Positions 16,749-24,591 of a DNA stretch of 35,932 nt are shown piece by piece. Position numbers and translations under genes: made by a program. Numbering within the stretch: the stretch's first letter is position 1; each line of letters begins with the position of its first letter. Source of the DNA: Streptomyces olivochromogenes. Lineage in GTDB: Bacteria; Actinomycetota; Actinomycetes; Streptomycetales; Streptomycetaceae. Where the stretch lies: assembly GCF_001514115.1 (NCBI RefSeq), contig NZ_KQ948467.1:1-35932 (forward strand), written 5' to 3'. Below the pieces are notes generated by a model. The model worked only from the letters and a program-made list of their open reading frames with translations, was not told where the DNA came from and did not search any database.

Positions 16749-18716
16749 TCATGCGGGCCAGTACGAGCAACGCACCCCAGTGTGCACCGCGTGCCGCAGG
16801 TGTTCACCGATCACCGGATCCGCTGCCGCGATCCGGTCCAGCGCCCGGCGGACGGCCTTGCTCACCGCGACCCGGGAGCGTTCCTCGCCCTCGGGGAAGC
16901 GGCGTGCGCGGCCGCCCAGGCCCGTGGCACCCGCCAGCTGGCTCATCAGCCAGTCGTGTTCGACCTGGGCCACGGCGGCGCGCTCATGGTCGTCGGCCGC
17001 CTTGAGCTCGTCCAGTTCGGTGCGCAGCCGGGCCAGACGGTTGCGGTACTCCTGCGTCGCCACCCGGTCCAGTACCGGCTGCCCGGACAGGGCCGTGTGC
17101 TCGGCGGCCCCGTTGAGCGCGGTCAGCCCCGCCACGAGGTCGACGGCCCGGATCTCCTGGCGCGGGTTGGCCATCAGCACCACCAGATGGAGCATGCCCA
17201 CGCTGTGCTCCACCAGGACGCTGCGTGCGCCGAAGTCGATCCGCCAATTGCGGCCCAGCCGGGTACAGAACGCCACGGGCTGCCTCTGTTCGTCCTCGCC
17301 CTGCAGACCCGCGCTGTCATGTTCGTCAGTCTCCGGCGGCGCCGGCGCGGCCTCCTCGGCAGCCACCGCCAACTCCTGCCGGACGGCGTCGGCCTCGGCC
17401 TGCCGGCCGGCCCGTACGAGCGCCTCCGCGAGCCGGTCCCGGGAGGCCGTGACCGCGGGCCAGTGCGCGAGGGCGAGATTCTGCCGGACCGCGTCCCGCA
17501 GATGGGTCACGGCCCGGTCGACGTCTCCCATGGTCAACGCGGCAACCCCCAGGGCGTGGTGGGCCGAGCCGAAGCAGGCGACGGCGAGACTGCCCAGCAT
17601 CGGCAGGTGACCGTACGGACTCAGCAGCTCGTAGACCCGCGCCGCCGTTGCGGTGTCGTCGAGGAGATAGGCGGCCTCCGCGACACCGTGCATCGTCACC
17701 ATCCAACTGCTCGACATCGGCAGGTCGCCGAGGTCGCGGCCGCACAGCGTGGCCAGCGCACTGACCGCCTTCCGCCGGTCCCCGGCCGTCACCGCGGCCA
17801 CCGCCAGCGCCGCAAGGGCGTGATTGTCCACGGCGCTCAGCGTCGGAGAGTTGACCACTTCGCTCAGCAGCGGCACGAGTTCGACCACCCGGCCCTGGTA
17901 CCAGCGGATGGTCACCAGCTGCGCGGCATGCCACACCGTGGCGTTGACATCACCGGCGGCGACCCCGCGCTCGGTACACGCCCTGGCCAGGGCCTCGGCC
18001 TCGTCGAGGCGGCCCGCGCGGACGGCGAGCATGACCTCCATCGCGCTCACGACGAAGCCCACCGCGAGATGGTCCTGCTCGGCCAGCAGGCCGCGCAGCT
18101 CCGCCAGGCAGCGTTCCGCGTGCGGGTCACCGTCCAGGAACATGTCGACCGTCTGCCACAGCAGACCCATCAGCAGATCGCTGCGGCGGGAGGTACGGAA
18201 GCTCTCCGCGACCAGCTCGGCGGCCAGTTCCCGGCGAAGTGCGCCGTGCTCCGGGCCGATCAGGCAGTGATGGGCCAGGCTCAGAGCCTCCGCACGCGCC
18301 ATCGGATTCTGCCGCGACCTCGCCTGCTTGAGCAGCGCCAGTACCGCCGTGTTGTCGCTGCTGCGGTAGTCGCCCTCCCCGGCCAGCCGGATCCGCAGCC
18401 GCAGCGCCAGGGAGGACTGTGGGTCCAGCAACTCCAGCGCCCGGCGTATCTGCGATTCCAGGAGTACCGAGCCGGCGACCGTGCGGTGCTCGTGCACCCA
18501 CAGGCCGCCGAAGCCGAGGGCGGCCACCGCCATCGCCCGTTCGTCGCCCACCGACTCGGCGATCCGGTAGGCGCGTTCGAAGCGGTTCCGGCCGGTGCGC
18601 AGATCGCCGTCGTCGACGACGGCGAGGGTGCCCTGGTCGAGCAGGGTCTGAAGTTCACCGGGGCGCGGGACGTCCGGACCGGGCGCGTCCCGCACAGGCG
18701 CATCGACATTGTTCAC
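16749..18716 (-). CDS. Large helical-repeat regulator-like protein with AfsR/LuxR-type C-terminal module (paralogue B)
   Basis: A 655-aa protein starting at GTG 18714-18716, with an AGGAGAGA box about ten bases upstream. It is strongly similar along its whole length to paralogue A: the shared blocks MAVAALGFGGLWVHEHRTVA, LLMGLLWQTVD and LAEQDHLAVGFVVSA run nearly unchanged, and both end in CSYWP. TPR-like helices fill residues 1 to about 470, then an acidic linker, then the module seen at the C-termini of giant actinobacterial regulators (WRIDFGARSVLVEHSVGMLH, ATGLGGRARRFPEGEERSR). Again there is no ATPase or DNA-binding domain. The gene is divergent from the beta-helix/FG-GAP gene at 19013, which makes that gene a natural regulatory target. 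The paralogues look like a tandem duplication. Confidence 0.75.
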   Translation of the reverse strand: MNNVDAPVRDAPGPDVPRPGELQTLLDQGTLAVVDDGDLRTGRNRFERAYRIAESVGDERAMAVAALGFGGLWVHEHRTVAGSVLLESQIRRALELLDPQSSLALRLRIRLAGEGDYRSSDNTAVLALLKQARSRQNPMARAEALSLAHHCLIGPEHGALRRELAAELVAESFRTSRRSDLLMGLLWQTVDMFLDGDPHAERCLAELRGLLAEQDHLAVGFVVSAMEVMLAVRAGRLDEAEALARACTERGVAAGDVNATVWHAAQLVTIRWYQGRVVELVPLLSEVVNSPTLSAVDNHALAALAVAAVTAGDRRKAVSALATLCGRDLGDLPMSSSWMVTMHGVAEAAYLLDDTATAARVYELLSPYGHLPMLGSLAVACFGSAHHALGVAALTMGDVDRAVTHLRDAVRQNLALAHWPAVTASRDRLAEALVRAGRQAEADAVRQELAVAAEEAAPAPPETDEHDSAGLQGEDEQRQPVAFCTRLGRNWRIDFGARSVLVEHSVGMLHLVVLMANPRQEIRAVDLVAGLTALNGAAEHTALSGQPVLDRVATQEYRNRLARLRTELDELKAADDHERAAVAQVEHDWLMSQLAGATGLGGRARRFPEGEERSRVAVSKAVRRALDRIAAADPVIGEHLRHAVHTGVRCSYWPA

Positions 18717-19012
18717 GGCTGTACTTCTCTCCTGGGTGCACTCGACAACGCCAGGGGGGAAGCCGACCGGACCGCCGTGTCGGTCGTGATCGGTGGCCTT
18801 GCCACAGGCGGGGGACGGCGAGTGAGCTTAGCGCAGAGGCCGCAACAGGGGAACAGCCACAAGTTGTACGGCAGATGGACACCGTGCGAGGCCCGAGTGC
18901 CGGGGCCGCGCCGGACGGCCGCGGGAACGCGGTGGCACGGGACGGCACGGATTGGAACGCTCACCTGGCAGCGACACATCCGATCGACCACTCCTTCGAA
19001 GGGGACTCAGTC
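18717..19012. promoter_or_regulatory. Divergent intergenic region, regulator paralogue B / FG-GAP protein
   Basis: A 296-bp divergent gap, AT-richer than the flanking genes, especially 18840-18875 (CAACAGGGGAACAGCCACAA). It must carry promoters for both genes. I could not assign confident promoter hexamers. An AAGGGGA ribosome site near 18999-19005 precedes the GTG at 19013. Confidence 0.4.
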
Positions 19013-21577
19013 GTGGGCTTTTTCGGGCATCGGCGCTCGGCCCTTGGCGGCGCCGTGGCGTTCGCCTTCGGGCTTCTGCTAGGTGGAGGTCCAGCGGCGT
19101 CCGCCGCCCCCGCCGCGGCGCCGGCCTTCTTCATCAACTCCAACAGCCAGCAGGACCTGTTCGTGCAGGCGATCGACACACCGGACGCGGTGGTGCGGAT
19201 CGCCGGGAACGTGGATCTGGACCTGACCGGACGGGACTATCTGCCGGTTGCCGCGGGCGTGCAGATCCTGGGTGACCGGTCGCAGCGTCCGCAGGGACCG
19301 CGGCTGTTCACGACGTCCTTCCCGCACGACCTCTTCAGGATCGGGAACGACTCGGACGGCACGCACAGCGACAACGTGCGGATCAGCGGAATCCGGCTGC
19401 AGGGCGCGGAGAGCGACGACCCCTTCTCGGCGGTCGACACCAGCGACTCCGACGGAATCCGGGTCGACTCGAGCCTGAACGTGGAGATCGACCACAGCGA
19501 GATCGATCACTGGCGCGGCTCGGCGGTGAACATCCAGGACAGCCAGGGCCGGATCGGCCTCCAGAACGCCCGGACCGTGTGGGTGCACGACAACTACATC
19601 CACCACAACCAGCACCCCACCGGCACCATCTGCTGCGGTCATGGCGCGGGCTACGGCGTGGTGATGGGCCACGGCGCCTACGCGCTGGTCGAGCGGAACG
19701 TGTTCGACTACAACCGGCACGCCATCACCGGCGACGGTTCGGCCGGGGACGGCTATCTGGCGTACCGCAACCTGATCTGGGGCGGCGGCGGGGACAACTC
19801 CCACGTCTGGCACACCCATGAGATCGACATGCACGGCAACAACTCGTCCTGCAGCTACGAGTGCGGGTCCGCGGGTGAGTACATGGACGTGGAGTACAAC
19901 ACGGTCTGGTACACCAACGGCACGGGTGTCAAGCTACGCGGAACGCCCAGTGTCGGCATGACCGTGTCGCACAACGTCTTCCAGCATTCGAACCTGTGGG
20001 TGGGTTCGATCCTGCCCATCCACGCCGCGCTGGACCAGACCGAGACCGGGCTGCACCAGTCGGCCAACACCCTCGACTCGTACACCGGCGGCGAGCGCAA
20101 GTACTGCGACTTCGACGGCGACGGCGTCAACGACGCCTTCATCGCCACCGGCATCACCTGGTGGTACCAGTCCAGTTCGCTCGGCGGGCGCTGGAGCTAC
20201 CTCAACCAGTCGACCACGCGGCTCGCCGACGTGTCGCTCGGCGACGTCGACAGCGACGGCCTGTGCGACGTCGGCTACCCCGGCGGAGTGTTCGTCAACC
20301 CGGGCCAGGACGCCTCCTCGACCACCACGACCGCGGCGGTCAGCAGTGGCGACTTCAACGGCGACGGCCGCACCGACATGGCGCTCAGCGCCTCGGACGG
20401 GTGGCAGGGCCTGCCCGTGAACTCCTCCCAGGGCGACGGCCGCTTCTCGCCGGACATCGCCGTGGCCGGGGACTTCCCCCGGCTGGCCGCCACCCCGGGG
20501 GCCCGGACCTACAGCGGTGACTTCGACGGCGACGGCCGCACCGACCTCGCCCTGGTGGGCGCCGCGGGATGGACCACCCTGCCGGTGGCATTCTCCAACG
20601 GCAACGGGACATTCCGTGCCACGAAGGGCGACGTGGGCGACTTCGCCGCATGGGCGTCCCTGCCCGGAGTGAAGCCACAGGTGGGTGACTTCAACGGGGA
20701 CGGCCGGGCGGACATCGCGCTGGTCGGTGGCTCTGGTTGGAGTTCGGTGCCGGTGGCGTTCTCCAACGGCGACGGGACGTTCAGCATCACCAACGGGTCC
20801 GTGGACGGCTTCGCCGGATGGGCGCAGATGCCGGGGGCTCAGGTCTTCAGCGGTGACTTCAACCATGACGGCCGGGCGGATGTCGCGCTGGTCGGTGGCA
20901 GTGGCTGGGGTTCGGTGCCGGTGGCGTTCTCCAACGGTGACGGGACCTTCCACATCACCAATGCGTCCTCCGTCGACTTCGCCGGATGGGCGTCCGTGCC
21001 CGGGGCGAAGATAAAGGTGGGTGACGTCGACGGGGACGGCCGGGCGGACATCTCGCTCGTACCGGGCTCCGGCACCCCGTGGTGGTACACGCTGCCGGTG
21101 GCGTTCTCCAACGGCGACGGGACCTTCCGCATCACCAACTCGCCCTCATCCGACTTCGCGGCGTGGGCGCAGGTGTCGGGGGTGCAGGTGGTCAGTGGTG
21201 ACTTCAACCATGACGGCCGGGCGGATGTCGCGCTGGTCGGCGGGAGTGGCTGGGGTTCGGTGCCGGTGGCGTTCTCCAACGGCGACGGGACGTTCCGCAT
21301 CACGAACGCGTCCTCGATCGACTTCGCCGGATGGGCCTCCGTACCCGGAGTGAAGGCGCAGGCGGGTGACTTCAACGGGGACGGCCGGACCGACGTCGCC
21401 CTCGTACGAGGCCCCCACACCCCGTGGTGGTACACGCTGCCGGTGGAGTTCTCCAACGGCGACGGCACCTTCCAGATCACCGACACTCCCGCCGACCGCT
21501 TCGACCGGTGGGCGTCGACGCCGGCGCACACGCCGGATCCGGCAAGCGCCGACGCGCAGGCCACGGCCGGGGTGTAG
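19013..21577 (+). CDS. Secreted parallel beta-helix protein with C-terminal FG-GAP/VCBS-type repeats
   Basis: An 854-aa exported protein. GTG 19013 follows a purine-rich ribosome site and opens directly into a signal peptide (GFFGHRRSALGGAVAFAFG ... ASAAPAAAP). Residues about 40-350 form a right-handed beta-helix of pectate-lyase type: strand ladders with NVRISGIRLQG, VEIDHSEIDHW, VWVHDNYIHHN and VERNVFDYNRHAI, plus a TICCGHGAGYGVVMG and an SSCSYECGS segment that may carry disulfides. Residues about 360-840 hold roughly nine calcium-binding FG-GAP-like units (GDFNGDGRTDMALS and the like, DxDxDG core). It could be a polysaccharide lyase or a binding/adhesin protein; the usual lyase catalytic residues cannot be confirmed by eye. 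Confidence 0.85.
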   Translation: MGFFGHRRSALGGAVAFAFGLLLGGGPAASAAPAAAPAFFINSNSQQDLFVQAIDTPDAVVRIAGNVDLDLTGRDYLPVAAGVQILGDRSQRPQGPRLFTTSFPHDLFRIGNDSDGTHSDNVRISGIRLQGAESDDPFSAVDTSDSDGIRVDSSLNVEIDHSEIDHWRGSAVNIQDSQGRIGLQNARTVWVHDNYIHHNQHPTGTICCGHGAGYGVVMGHGAYALVERNVFDYNRHAITGDGSAGDGYLAYRNLIWGGGGDNSHVWHTHEIDMHGNNSSCSYECGSAGEYMDVEYNTVWYTNGTGVKLRGTPSVGMTVSHNVFQHSNLWVGSILPIHAALDQTETGLHQSANTLDSYTGGERKYCDFDGDGVNDAFIATGITWWYQSSSLGGRWSYLNQSTTRLADVSLGDVDSDGLCDVGYPGGVFVNPGQDASSTTTTAAVSSGDFNGDGRTDMALSASDGWQGLPVNSSQGDGRFSPDIAVAGDFPRLAATPGARTYSGDFDGDGRTDLALVGAAGWTTLPVAFSNGNGTFRATKGDVGDFAAWASLPGVKPQVGDFNGDGRADIALVGGSGWSSVPVAFSNGDGTFSITNGSVDGFAGWAQMPGAQVFSGDFNHDGRADVALVGGSGWGSVPVAFSNGDGTFHITNASSVDFAGWASVPGAKIKVGDVDGDGRADISLVPGSGTPWWYTLPVAFSNGDGTFRITNSPSSDFAAWAQVSGVQVVSGDFNHDGRADVALVGGSGWGSVPVAFSNGDGTFRITNASSIDFAGWASVPGVKAQAGDFNGDGRTDVALVRGPHTPWWYTLPVEFSNGDGTFQITDTPADRFDRWASTPAHTPDPASADAQATAGV
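20344..21400 (+). repeat. Intragenic FG-GAP repeat array
   Basis: Seven well-conserved units of about 56-58 residues begin near 20350, 20518, 20688, 20854, 21024, 21196 and 21367, each starting GDFxxDGRxD. The units at 20854 and 21196 are nearly identical in DNA for about 90 bases, including GACTTCAACCATGACGGCC and CTGGGGTTCGGTGCCGGTGG. Two more divergent units precede the array at about 20106 and 20240. Confidence 0.85.
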
Positions 21578-21598
21578 CGAGCGTAGCGAGCCGGTGGG

Positions 21599-21614
21599 GA
21601 CCGGCCGGCCGGTC
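21599..21614. terminator. Perfect 16-bp GC palindrome downstream of the FG-GAP gene
   Basis: The palindrome GACCGGCCGGCCGGTC lies 22 bases after the stop codon and before the convergent helicase remnant. It can fold only as a stem without a usable loop unless the centre opens, so a terminator role is likely but not certain. The adjacent CCGGTGGGGACCGG offers an alternative stem with a GGGA loop. Confidence 0.4.
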
Positions 21615-21674
21615 ACAGTGCCCCGGCGAGGGGTGAGCGCCGGGCCGTACTCCGGCTCGCGGCCCGGGTGACAC

Positions 21675-22085
21675 CCGGATGACGTCGCGTTGATCGCCTT
21701 GGAATTCTTCGGGGGTGCCGACCTGGATGTTGTGGCGTTCGAGGGCAGGCATGTCGATGCGGTGGTCGACGAGGTCCTGTACAAGTCGTGTCTGGTCGCC
21801 TTGGCGCAGGATGATGACGCCCATGGTGCGGTCTGCGTAGGCGGGGTCCTGTGTGAGGCGGTGGAGTTGGGCGACGACCGCTTCTGCTTCTGGCCGGTTG
21901 ATCAGCTTGTCCCTGCGTCCTTCGCAGTGGCCCTCGGGCACATGGACCACTTTCAGCGGGGGAAGCCGGTCCGAGCCGTGTTGACGCAGCAGGATGAGCT
22001 GGTTGTCGGTGCGGTGTCCCGGTGGGGCGGTCGTCGGCAGGGTGTCGTTTTCTTCGGCGAGGTGCCGGTGGTTCAGAACCTGTAT
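21675..22085 (-). pseudogene. Internal fragment of an SF1-type DNA/RNA helicase (AAA_12-like domain)
   Basis: The minus strand encodes the C-terminal half of a superfamily 1 helicase: DNQLILLRQHGSDRLPPLKV, HVPEGHCEGRRDKLINRPEA, DRTMGVIILRQGDQTRLVQD, and HNIQVGTPEEFQGDQRDVI. The last segment is the Q/G-DQRDVI motif that in intact proteins continues FLSMV; here homology stops abruptly at about 21675. Upstream, Walker A and B are missing and homology ends near 22085. Such helicases occur in large actinobacterial defence or DNA-processing genes. Both ends are truncated, so this is a relic bounded by rearrangement. Confidence 0.75.
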
Positions 22086-22117
22086 TCAGTACCCACGGTC
22101 AGATTCAGTACCCACGG

Positions 22118-23059
22118 TCAGGCCGTCATCCGCCGGATGTCGTCGGTGATGCTCTCCAACGGCGCCGTGTTGCCGATGGAGGCGAACCAGTCCCACAGCT
22201 CCAGAGCGTGGTAGAGGCGGTAGAGGCCGACCCGCTCGCTCCAGTCGGCGGGCAGCGTGCCGTAGCCGTCGCAGAGCGCTTCGCGCTTGCCCTGGTCGTC
22301 GCGTACGGAGTAGTAGTCGGTCTTGGCCACGTCCATCAGTGGATCCGCGGCGATCGCGTTCTCCACGTCGATGAAGCCGCTGACCTGCCATCCGCCGCCT
22401 TCCCCAGCGACCAGGACGTTGCCCTCGTGCAAGTCGTTGTGGCACAGCACGGCATGCCGGCACGCACCGAGCAGCTCAGCCTGCCGAGCGACCTTCGCTT
22501 CGATGGCCGTCGCGAGCGCCGAATCGCCCCCGTGATCGGCGTACTCCCTGAGCTTCTTGCGGAACTGCCGTGTCATATACGCGGTGTTCGTCGGCTCGGG
22601 ATCCAGAACCCGCGTGGTGAGGTATCCGTAGGCACCTTGAGGGATCTGGTGGACTGCAGCCATGCAGCCCCCGATCTGACGGTAGATCTCCCACAGCGAT
22701 GCCCTGTCAAGGGCGTGGCTGACGGCGGACAACGGCTGGCCCCTGAGCATCGTCATCACCGTGTAGCAGCGCCCGAGCGCGTTGTCGGCGCCTCCATGGT
22801 GCAGCACGGCAGGCACCGGCCCGACACCGTGCTGCTGAAGCAGCTGGTAGACGTAGATCTCCTTCTCCTGTTTCCAGCGCCATTGATCGTCATAGATCTT
22901 GATTACGACCGGCTCGGCCGCCCCGACGAACCGGATCTCGAAGATCGTGCTCAGCTCCCCGCCAGTACGCAGAACGATCTCCCCGACGGACGCAGCTGGA
23001 AGGATGGGACGCAGGAGTTCCTCGGCCATCGCCGGAGGCAGCGCTGTGGTAGCAGACAC
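22118..23059 (-). CDS. Aminoglycoside-phosphotransferase-family kinase
   Basis: A 313-aa protein of the APH/choline-kinase fold. The nucleotide-binding N-lobe has VVIKIYDDQWRWKQEKEIYV (Lys about 54), and a hinge YTVMTMLRGQPL follows. The catalytic loop is LCHNDLHEGNVLV (residues about 205-217, with Asp and Asn in place), and the metal-binding segment is SGFIDVENAIAADPLMDVAK (Asp about 231). The length is normal and the start ATG 23057-23059 fits the family. The family phosphorylates antibiotics, sugars, choline or macrolides; nothing here fixes the acceptor, so resistance should not be assumed. It is flanked by a helicase relic and a phage/integrative-element-like operon pointing the other way. 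Confidence 0.9.
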   Translation of the reverse strand: MSATTALPPAMAEELLRPILPAASVGEIVLRTGGELSTIFEIRFVGAAEPVVIKIYDDQWRWKQEKEIYVYQLLQQHGVGPVPAVLHHGGADNALGRCYTVMTMLRGQPLSAVSHALDRASLWEIYRQIGGCMAAVHQIPQGAYGYLTTRVLDPEPTNTAYMTRQFRKKLREYADHGGDSALATAIEAKVARQAELLGACRHAVLCHNDLHEGNVLVAGEGGGWQVSGFIDVENAIAADPLMDVAKTDYYSVRDDQGKREALCDGYGTLPADWSERVGLYRLYHALELWDWFASIGNTAPLESITDDIRRMTA

Positions 23060-23188
23060 GCTGCAACCGTAGATGTGTCAGGGCGGACGTCGCGAGCGAA
23101 ATATGGGCGATGCGGAGATCGTCGACGGAGAACGCCTGGCATGCCCTCAACGCAGCGCCCACATAGGCATCTTGAGTGTCGTTGAACA

Positions 23189-23416
23189 GGCGTCGTCGAC
23201 GACACCGCCTTCGTCTACATCAACAAGGTCACCAGTCAGGGCGACAAGGACGAGACACAGACCGTCAAGGCAGAGATCGCGGTCAGCCTCGCCTCCCTGC
23301 GCGAGGCACTTGCCCTGCTGCCCAACGACCGCAGCCGCGAAGACCTCCGGGGTGCCGACGACGCCGGACTCAAGACGCGCCTCGATAGCCAACGCGCCGT
23401 CATTGTTCCCGCCTGA
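23189..23416 (+). pseudogene. 5'-truncated hypothetical gene
   Basis: An open frame bounded upstream by a TGA at 23183-23185 and lacking any start codon before VDDTAFVYINKVTSQGDKDE. It continues through AEIAVSLASLREALALLPN to ...LDSQRAVIVPA and a TGA at 23414-23416. Codon use is typical of a real gene, so this looks like the C-terminal 70 or so residues of a lost protein. The family is not recognised. It directly precedes the small-gene operon at 23488. Confidence 0.5.
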
Positions 23417-23487
23417 GCCGCCGCGCGCCCGGCCCGCACCGGTCGGGCGCGCCTCACCCGCACGATCCGCACACGCAGGAGCAAGCC

Positions 23488-23685
23488 GTGACCGATCACC
23501 CGCGCACCGCCCGCCAACTGCTCACCGACTACTGCCTCTCCGAGGGCGTCATCGACGGCATCCTCACCATCCACGCCCACCAGCTCGCCGAGCAGATCCG
23601 GCAGGACACCACCATCATGGGCGAGGCAGGCGACCAGTACGCCCTGCTGTACGCCGACCTCATCGACCCGGAGGCGCAGCGATGA
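23488..23685 (+). CDS. Small hypothetical protein, first gene of overlapping operon
   Basis: A 65-aa acidic helical protein (TARQLLTDYCLSEGVIDGIL, HQLAEQIRQDTTIMGEAGD). The GTG start follows an AGGAG box at the right spacing. Its stop overlaps the next ATG (ATGA at 23682-23685), and the same arrangement links the following genes. Such tightly packed small ORFs are typical of Streptomyces integrative elements and phages. No family is recognised. Confidence 0.7.
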   Translation: MTDHPRTARQLLTDYCLSEGVIDGILTIHAHQLAEQIRQDTTIMGEAGDQYALLYADLIDPEAQR

Positions 23686-24026
23686 CCACGGCCGCCGGCG
23701 AATTGCGCACCGCAGCCAACAAGCTGCTCGCCCTCACCGACGCTGCCACCCCCGGGCCCTGGGCTACAGCCGACGGGACAATCCCCCACGGCCACCGCGT
23801 CGGTACCGTCGACAAGACCGACTGGGTGGCATGGACCGGAGCGATCACCGAGGAGCGGTCCGAAGCCGACGCCGCGTTCATCGCCGCCATGCATCCCGGG
23901 GTCGCCTCGGCCATCGCGGCCTGGCTGCAAGTGGAAGCGTTCCGTGTCCTCCACAATGGCAGGAACGCCATCACGCACCACGCCCTCGCCGTGGCCCGCG
24001 CGATCAACGGAGGCGAGCAGCGATGA
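23682..24026 (+). CDS. Hypothetical protein, integrative-element/phage type
   Basis: A 114-aa protein beginning TTAAGELRTAANKLLALTD, with a central ATPGPWATADGTI motif and a C-terminal helix after SEADAAFIAAMHPGVASAI. The pattern (short helix, ATPGPW, then DAxFIAxMxPxVA) occurs widely in small actinophage and integrative-element proteins of unknown function; I know no activity for it. It overlaps both neighbours by four bases (ATGA), so it is probably translated by coupling. Confidence 0.75.
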   Translation: MTTAAGELRTAANKLLALTDAATPGPWATADGTIPHGHRVGTVDKTDWVAWTGAITEERSEADAAFIAAMHPGVASAIAAWLQVEAFRVLHNGRNAITHHALAVARAINGGEQR

Positions 24027-24400
24027 TCAGACTCGAAGCCGCCTTCGGCACCGCCACGGCCCTCCTCGCCGCGGCCGGTACCGCCTCCGCCTCCCACCAC
24101 CTGTGGTGGGAGACCGCCGTGTTCCTCGGCGTCGCCGTGTTCTCCCTCGAAGGCGCGGCTCGGGAACGCCGCGCCCGCCGGGACCGGGAACGCCGGGCGC
24201 GTGTCGAGGCGCAGCGCGTCCAGCTGGCCGACCGCGGCGACGCCCCCGCGCCCGGCCCGTGCTGCCGGTTCTGGCAGTCGTCCGAAGGGGCCGTCCACAG
24301 CCACGACTGCACCCGGCCCCCGGCCGCGCGGACCACGCTCTCCGAGGCTGAGCAGCGGGTCCTCAACCAGCTCGCCGACGACACCCGGGACAGCGCGTGA
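24023..24400 (+). CDS. Small membrane-associated hypothetical protein
   Basis: A 125-aa protein with an N-terminal hydrophobic stretch (TATALLAAAGTASAS) and a second one (WWETAVFLGVAVFSLEG), then a strongly basic Arg/Glu helix (AARERRARRDRERRARVEAQ). The C-terminal half contains GPCCRFWQSSEGAVHSHDC, whose Cys/His spacing suggests metal binding. The start ATG overlaps the previous stop and the stop TGA overlaps a following GTG, in the chain of overlapping genes. The family is not recognised; a two-helix membrane anchor with a cytoplasmic tail is the most economical reading. Confidence 0.65.
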   Translation: MIRLEAAFGTATALLAAAGTASASHHLWWETAVFLGVAVFSLEGAARERRARRDRERRARVEAQRVQLADRGDAPAPGPCCRFWQSSEGAVHSHDCTRPPAARTTLSEAEQRVLNQLADDTRDSA

Positions 24401-24591
24401 CCGAGCGTCGCCGCGTCCAGGCCGACGCGCTGCCCGTAAGCCAGACCGACCGCGGACCAGGACGCGGACTGCTACAGACGCAGACCTAGTTCGTCCGCAC
24501 CGAGACCGTCATCGACGACGACGCGCCCGACCCCCAACCGAACCGCGCCACCCGACGCGCCACGGCGCGCGCCGCACGGAGGACCAAGTGA
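24397..24591 (+). pseudogene. Overlapping small ORF interrupted by an in-frame amber codon
   Basis: Starting at the GTG that overlaps the previous stop, the frame reads TERRRVQADALPVSQTDRGP..., meets TAG at 24487-24489 after 30 codons, and then continues in the same frame as FVRTETVIDDDAPDPQPNRA and a basic tail to a TGA at 24589-24591. That TGA overlaps the GTG of the DUF6085 gene. Both sides of the amber codon keep coding-like composition and both ends keep the operon's overlap pattern, so this was one gene of about 64 residues. Nonsense mutation, sequencing error or readthrough would all fit. Confidence 0.5.

Noticed and set aside
16203..19082. 959-codon plus-strand frame across regulator paralogue B
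   Set aside because: It is an antisense shadow that crosses the divergent promoter region; the real gene on the minus strand aligns with its paralogue throughout.
21599..21614. Restriction or attachment-site reading of the 16-bp palindrome
   Set aside because: The position just after a stop codon between convergent units favours a terminator; no matching copy elsewhere in the window suggests an attachment site.
22118..23059. Calling the phosphotransferase an antibiotic-resistance gene
   Set aside because: The fold is clear but the acceptor is not; many family members act on metabolites, and no resistance-gene context is present.
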